Assembly: GCA_002281775.1 (NCBI GenBank)
Contig: NCGY01000004.1
Span: 124,001-188,000 of the forward strand
Length of the DNA: 64,000 nucleotides
Direction of reading: 5' to 3'
Source: Hydrogenophilales bacterium 16-64-46
GTDB taxonomy: Bacteria; Pseudomonadota; Gammaproteobacteria; Burkholderiales; Thiobacillaceae
Shown here in pieces: positions 59,780 through 64,000 of the stretch (the stretch's first letter is position 1; each line of letters opens with the position of its first letter). The notes beneath the pieces were generated by a model. The model was not told where the DNA came from, made no database searches, and saw only the letters and a list, made by a program, of their open reading frames with translations. The translations under genes were made by a program, and so were the position numbers.

Positions 59780-60954
59780 GGCGTGCAGTCCTGTTTCTCG
59801 CGGGGCTGCTGGCAGCCCACGCCCAGGCAGGCTGGCAGTGGGAGGCCCCGCTGGACGTCAGCCGGGCAGTCGGGCCGGCGGTGTTTCCCCATGTCGAATC
59901 CGCCAATCGAAAAGGCCTGGCCGTCAGTCATGGCACGGTCGGCATGGTCTGGGAAGACAATCGCAGCGGCACGCCGCGGTGCTACGTCGCGTTCCGGCCG
60001 ACCGATGCGCCCGCGTTCTCTGCGGACAGCCCTGTGAGCGAGGACGAATGCTACGAACCGGTGCTGGCGGCATTGGACGGTACAGGGCGGTTTCTTGCCG
60101 CCTGGGAAGCCGCCGGCGGCGTCTGGGTGCGCGTGCTGCCCGCGGGCAAACCCCTGCGTCTGGGCACGGCCGCGTCGGCGCAGGTCACGCTGGCAAGCCG
60201 CAACGGCCAGGTTCGCGCCGCCTGGGCCGAACAGGCGGGTCGCTACAAACGCATCATGGTCGCCACCCTGTCGGTAAAGGGTGATACGGTCACGGCGCAA
60301 AGCGTGCGCCCGGTCGAAGCCGGCGAACCGGCAAACGATCAGGCCTGGCCGGCGCTGACACTGACCGCCGCCGGCGACGTGGTGGTGGCCTGGGAGGATC
60401 GCCGCAACCACCACACCGTGCCCTATGGCAGCCGCGCGCCGGCAGGCACGCGCGATTATGCACCGGTCGGGCGATTGAGCGATCAGCGCAGTGGCCGCGT
60501 CGACGGCCTGGGGGCGGGGATGGGCGCGATGCGCCCCACGCTCGCAGCCTGGGGCGAAAACGGCAGCGTGGCCGTGTGGCTCGACAAGCGCGATTTTCTC
60601 GCCGGCTATGACGTCTACGCGGCTTTCGATGCGGGCGGCCGCTTCGCCAAGAATCTGCGTGTGCAGGACAGCTTCGGCGACAACATGGCGCAGTGGCATG
60701 CCGGTGTGGCGACGCAGGGCACGCGCCTCGTCGTGGCCTGGGACGACGCACGCGACGGCACGCCGGACGTGTGGCTGTCGACCTGGTCAGGCACGGGTTT
60801 CGTTGAAGATGTCGCCGTGCCCGCCGCCAGCGGCCCCGGCGAGCAGAGCGATCCGCTGCTGGCGCTGGACGAAACCGGTGCCCTGCATCTCGTCTGGCTG
60901 GCGCGGGAGGCAGACGGCACGCGCGTGCGTTACGCGCGCGCAGTCTGGCGGTGA
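59776..60954 (+). CDS. Exported beta-propeller (BNR/sialidase-like) protein
   Basis: A 392-residue secreted protein. After a signal peptide (AVLFLAGLLAAHAQAG), repeats such as GTVGMVWEDNRSGTPRCYVA, AGDVVVAWEDRRNH, NGSVAVWLDKRDFLAGYDVY and RLVVAWDDARDGTPDVWLST follow at roughly 50-residue intervals, as in six- or seven-bladed propellers with Asp-box-like turns (W-D/E-D-x-R). No catalytic sialidase residues are evident; a binding role is likely. The start is GTG 59776, overlapping the thioredoxin-like stop. Together they look like an exported disulfide-handling pair. Confidence 0.75.
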   Translation: MRRAVLFLAGLLAAHAQAGWQWEAPLDVSRAVGPAVFPHVESANRKGLAVSHGTVGMVWEDNRSGTPRCYVAFRPTDAPAFSADSPVSEDECYEPVLAALDGTGRFLAAWEAAGGVWVRVLPAGKPLRLGTAASAQVTLASRNGQVRAAWAEQAGRYKRIMVATLSVKGDTVTAQSVRPVEAGEPANDQAWPALTLTAAGDVVVAWEDRRNHHTVPYGSRAPAGTRDYAPVGRLSDQRSGRVDGLGAGMGAMRPTLAAWGENGSVAVWLDKRDFLAGYDVYAAFDAGGRFAKNLRVQDSFGDNMAQWHAGVATQGTRLVVAWDDARDGTPDVWLSTWSGTGFVEDVAVPAASGPGEQSDPLLALDETGALHLVWLAREADGTRVRYARAVWR

Positions 60955-61014
60955 TTGGGGCCAGGAATTCTTGAAAGGCTGCGCCGCCGCACAGTCCCGC
61001 TAACCGCTGACCCC

Positions 61015-61956
61015 CTAAATCCAGCCCCGCTTCTTCAACCGCCGGTAGAGCAGCGCCATGCCGGTCGCCGTCAGGACCAGTAGCGCGGGATAGGCCCAGG
61101 GCCATTTCAGCTCGGGCATGTAGTCGAAGTTCATGCCGTAGAGGCTGAACACCACCGTCGGCAAGGCCAGCAGGGCCCCCCAGCCGGCGAGCTTCTGCAC
61201 CGATTCGTTCTGCTTCACCGACTGCGAGGCAAGATGGAACTGCATCGCGTCGTTGGTGGCGGCGCGCAGCCGGTCGATGGTGCCGGACACGCGGATGGCG
61301 TGGTCGTGGATGTCACGGTAATACGGCTTGAGTTCCTTGCTGCATAGTTCGGGGTGCAGACGGATCAGGTCCTGGGCGATGTCCTGCATGGGTTCGACCG
61401 CGTCGCGCAGGGCGATGAGATCGCGCTTCATTTCGTACAGGCGTTGCAGCAGGTGGCGGCCGACGCGTTCGCCGTGCATGAGCTGGCTTTCCAGCGTGTG
61501 GAAACGATCCTGCATGGCGTCCACCACCGGGTGGAACTGGTCGACGATGAGATCGAGCACCAGATAGAGCGCATACGACGGGCCGACTGCCAGTCCGCCC
61601 GGGCGGCGCTTGAGCCGGTCGACCACACGCTGGTAGCCGGCCCCGCTGTCGTGGCGGATGGCGACGACATAGTTCCTGCCGACGAAAAGATGGGTTTCAC
61701 CCAGCTCCATGCGGGTTTCCCACAACTGGGCGGTACGGGTGGCGATGAACAGATGGCTGTCGTATTCCTCCAGCTTGGAGCGCTGGTGGGTGGAAATGGC
61801 GTCTTCCAGCGCCAGGGCGTGCAGGCCGAGTTCTTCGCCAAGCCGGGCGATCCGGGCGGCGTCCGGGGTGTTCAGCTCGACCCAGAGAAAACGCCCTGGC
61901 AGCCCGACGTGTTCGCTGATGTCGTCAAAGGGAAGGGGGCGGGTCTCCCCGTCCAT
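61015..61956 (-). CDS. corA: CorA-family Mg2+/Co2+ transporter
   Basis: A 313-residue CorA-type channel: large cytoplasmic N-domain, long helix, and two C-terminal helices with the GMN motif in FSLYGMNFDYMPELKWPWAY. ATG 61956 is the first Met; the CorA-like residues HAIDCLLF immediately upstream lack a start codon, and in-frame TAG at 62007 from a repeat element closes the frame. The native N-terminus may therefore have been lost, but the essential pore is intact. Confidence 0.92.
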   Translation of the reverse strand: MDGETRPLPFDDISEHVGLPGRFLWVELNTPDAARIARLGEELGLHALALEDAISTHQRSKLEEYDSHLFIATRTAQLWETRMELGETHLFVGRNYVVAIRHDSGAGYQRVVDRLKRRPGGLAVGPSYALYLVLDLIVDQFHPVVDAMQDRFHTLESQLMHGERVGRHLLQRLYEMKRDLIALRDAVEPMQDIAQDLIRLHPELCSKELKPYYRDIHDHAIRVSGTIDRLRAATNDAMQFHLASQSVKQNESVQKLAGWGALLALPTVVFSLYGMNFDYMPELKWPWAYPALLVLTATGMALLYRRLKKRGWI

Positions 61957-62004
61957 GAACAGCAGGCAGTCTATGGCGTGCTCCCGGCAGATTAGCCGGT
62001 GATT

Positions 62005-62174
62005 CTAGCAGCCTGTCGGACTTGAGCGATTCGAGCCGAGTCGAGTGGGAAAGCGAGGCCAGTTTTGCCCGATTGCGAGGCGCATGGTGGACCCATGTAA
62101 CGAGAAATCGGGCAAAAATGGACCGCTCTTCCCGCTGGCGCAGTAGATCGGTCTCAAGCCCGACAGGCTGCTAG
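62005..62174. repeat. Hairpin-forming inverted-repeat element (170 bp)
   Basis: Ends CTAGCAGCCTGTCGGACTTG (left 62005 onward) and the reverse complement CTAGCAGCCTGTCGGGCTTG (from 62174) pair with one mismatch over 22 bp. Inner blocks such as TTTTGCCCGATT occur in both halves, and the centre CATGG-TGGAC-CCATG closes the fold, so nearly the whole element can form one hairpin. It lies between the divergent corA and PhnD-like genes. CTAG at both ends resembles a target duplication. Confidence 0.8.
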
Positions 62175-62272
62175 GGCCGAAGACCTTACAGGAATTGGGG
62201 CAGCAAGCCGATAACGAGTAAACTCGCCAGCCACAAGACAAGACTCAGGTTCGCCGGTGATGGCGAAACCTG

Positions 62273-63115
62273 ATGGAGACAACATTGAAAAGCCTCATAT
62301 TCGCTTGGGCCCTGTTTGCCAGTGCCCTGTCGCATGCGGCCGCGCCCTACGCCTTCGGCGTGCTCAACCAGCGCAGCCTGCAGGCGACGGCCGTCTACTG
62401 GAATCCCATTCTCAACTATGTGTCGGCGCGCTCGGGCGTGCCGCTGGAACTGCACATCGGGCGCACTGCCAACGAAACCACCGACCGCGTGGTGGCGGGC
62501 CGGCTCGACTTTGCCTACACCAACCACCTTTTCACGCCCAAGCGCGCGGCACTCGGCTGGCGCGTGCTGGCGCGGCAGGATTCACGCGGCATCCGCGGCC
62601 AGATCGTGGTGCGGGAAGATAGCCCGGCCCGCAGCCTGAAGGACCTGACCGGCCAGAGCGTGGCGTTTCCCAACCCCTATGCCTTCGTCGGCTATTACGT
62701 TCCTTACGATGCCTTGCTGCGTGCCGGGGTACGGGTCACGCCGCTGTTTTCCGGCAACCAGGAAGCGGCGATGGGACAGCTGATGTCGGGCCAGGTGGCC
62801 GCCGCCGGCGTGAATCATCAGGTGATGGCCGACTTCGCCCGACGCAACGGCCTGAAATACCGGGTGCTCAGCGAATCCGAGCCGTATTTCGATCTGGCCG
62901 TGATGGCGTCGCCGCGTGTCAGCGAGGCCGACGGCGAAAAAGTCAGGCAGGCCTTTGTCGGCATGATCGACGACCCGGAAGGCCGGCGGGTGCTGAAGGC
63001 GGCGGCGCAGGCCATCGGCCTCGGCAAATCGCGCGGCTTCGTGTTCGCGGACGACGCGGACTACACCAATTATCGGGCTTTTTTCCGCCACACCCGGGTG
63101 CCCGTCAATGAGTGA
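62273..63115 (+). CDS. PhnD-like periplasmic substrate-binding protein
   Basis: A 280-residue exported binding protein of the phosphonate/phosphite ABC binding family: PYAFGVLNQRSLQATAVYWN, VSARSGVPLELHIGRTANET, RLDFAYTNHLFTPKR and LTGQSVAFPNPYAFVGYYVP. No transporter genes follow; instead the next gene is a membrane sensor, so it may be a sensing subunit rather than part of an importer (inference). ATG 62273 is in frame with a better-placed TTG at 62285 that follows GGAGAC. The stop overlaps the sensor gene. Confidence 0.85.
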   Translation: METTLKSLIFAWALFASALSHAAAPYAFGVLNQRSLQATAVYWNPILNYVSARSGVPLELHIGRTANETTDRVVAGRLDFAYTNHLFTPKRAALGWRVLARQDSRGIRGQIVVREDSPARSLKDLTGQSVAFPNPYAFVGYYVPYDALLRAGVRVTPLFSGNQEAAMGQLMSGQVAAAGVNHQVMADFARRNGLKYRVLSESEPYFDLAVMASPRVSEADGEKVRQAFVGMIDDPEGRRVLKAAAQAIGLGKSRGFVFADDADYTNYRAFFRHTRVPVNE

Positions 63116-64000
63116 AGCCCCGGGTGCCCGATTCAGTCTGTCGGGCCGCATCCTCGGCGCGATGTTCGTGCTGGTGTGCGTGATGTATGGTGCCGCGCTG
63201 GGGGGGCTGGGCCTGCCGCTCATCGATCGCGTGCGCACCCAGCTCCAGTTGGGTGCCGAACGCGAGCTGTCGGCACTCAAGACCGCCATCCAGGACGAGG
63301 TGCTGCTGCGCGATTACCCGGCCATCGAGCAGACGATCCGCCGCAGGGTCGACCAATCCCATCTTCTGCAGGCAAGTTATATGCTGCGCCAGGTGCGGAT
63401 CGAGGCACAGTCGCCCGCCCGCGCGGGTAACTATCCCGCCTGGTTCGCGGCGCTGGTGCAGCCCGGGCCGGTGCGGGCCGAAACCCGTCTCGATATAGGC
63501 GGTACGTCTTACGGCAGCCTGTCGGTAGCCATCGACCCGGCTCCGGCCATGCAGGACCTGTGGGCGCTGGGCAAGCGCTTCACCCTGCTGGCGTCCGCCA
63601 GTCTGCTGGTCATGCTGGTGCTGATGCAACTTTTGCTTACCAGGAGCCTGCGCGGCCTGTACGAACTGCGTCTGGCGGCGCGTGCGATCGAGTCGGGCAA
63701 CTTCGCGGCGCGGGCGCGCCTCGTCTCCGGTTCGCCGCCCGAGGTGCGCGAAACCAAGCTCGCGTTCAATCACATGGCCGACCATGTCGGCAAGCTGGTA
63801 GCGGCGCTGGAACACGAACACGCCGAACTGCTGGTGGAAAAGGAGCGCCTGCGCGTGACCTTCGAATCCATCGGCGACGCCGTGCTGGTCACCGACGCCA
63901 GCGGCCTGATCGAATTCCTCAATCCCAGGGCCGAGGAATTGACTGGCTTTGCCAGCGAAGAGGCGCGTGGCAAGCGCGTACAGGAAGTCATGCCGCTGAT
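63108..64000 (+). CDS. Membrane sensor protein with HAMP and PAS domains (partial)
   Basis: The first 297 codons of a sensor protein that runs off the right edge. It has a first membrane helix (about residues 14-36), a periplasmic part of about 130 residues, a second helix (LLASASLLVMLVLMQLLL), a HAMP linker (RSLRGLYELRLAARAIESGN) and the start of a PAS domain (RVTFESIGDAVLVTDASGLI, NPRAEELTGFASEEARG). The output domain (kinase or GGDEF/EAL) is not visible. ATG 63108 overlaps the stop of the PhnD-like gene, suggesting they form one ligand-sensing unit. Confidence 0.88.
   Translation, partial: MSEAPGARFSLSGRILGAMFVLVCVMYGAALGGLGLPLIDRVRTQLQLGAERELSALKTAIQDEVLLRDYPAIEQTIRRRVDQSHLLQASYMLRQVRIEAQSPARAGNYPAWFAALVQPGPVRAETRLDIGGTSYGSLSVAIDPAPAMQDLWALGKRFTLLASASLLVMLVLMQLLLTRSLRGLYELRLAARAIESGNFAARARLVSGSPPEVRETKLAFNHMADHVGKLVAALEHEHAELLVEKERLRVTFESIGDAVLVTDASGLIEFLNPRAEELTGFASEEARGKRVQEVMPL

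Overview
The window is about 64 kb of GC-rich chromosome from a betaproteobacterium. The gene order gatCAB / mreBCD-mrdA-rodA-rlpA / dat-ybeD-lipB-lipA, two PEP-CTERM proteins with sigma-54-type promoters, and sulfur-linked genes (TusA, a SoxW-like thioredoxin, a TrpD2/Rieske pair) fit a Thiobacillus-like (Nitrosomonadales/Hydrogenophilales) chemolithotroph. That placement is inference; no rRNA or tRNA gene is visible to confirm it.

Layout. 1-2514 (-): gatCAB for Gln-tRNA(Gln) formation. 2615-11770 (+): a compact rod-shape and cell-wall cluster (mreB, mreC, mreD, PBP2, RodA, RlpA, a DD-carboxypeptidase homologue that has lost all three active-site motifs, D-amino-acid transaminase) running into ybeD and lipB. 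11824-15375: a TrpD2-like protein coupled to a Rieske ferredoxin, a lipoprotein/TlpA pair on the other strand, and lipA. 15440-17071: PEP-CTERM gene, sigma-54 promoter and a decayed ASPIC/UnbV gene. 17072-18495: a small protein with a soluble MCP-like receptor of reversed domain order. 18.5-28.4 kb: a type I restriction-modification island in which KilA-N, a small ORF, a nucleotidyltransferase-like gene, an unknown coiled-coil protein and an Abi_C-like gene are translationally coupled between hsdM, hsdS and hsdR; related sequences flank it in inverted orientation. 28.4-35.6 kb: an S4/pseudouridine-synthase-like protein without the catalytic Asp, a dienelactone hydrolase with a divergent GTP cyclohydrolase I, a TetR-controlled tusA operon, tatD and a Bax-inhibitor-1 family protein. 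35.7-41.7 kb (-): a complete Mrp/Mnh cation antiporter operon, interrupted by an inverted-repeat element between mnhE and mnhF. 41.8-45.7 kb (-): a large membrane PAS-GGDEF-EAL protein. 46-64 kb: DUF481 porin-like protein, PfkB kinase, MscS channel, MarR regulator, P-type ATPase, glnE, the second PEP-CTERM gene with its sigma-54 promoter, acs, an eRF1-like small protein, mogA, a thioredoxin/beta-propeller pair, corA, a PhnD-like binding protein and the start of a membrane sensor protein.

Recurring theme: at least three repeat elements with inverted ends (36341-36584, 48900-49067, 62005-62174) touch the ends of neighbouring genes and supply stop codons to mnhE and marR and an in-frame upstream stop before corA. 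The strongest candidates for undescribed biology are the coupled module inside the hsd operon and the conserved but apparently dead DD-peptidase in the rod-shape operon.
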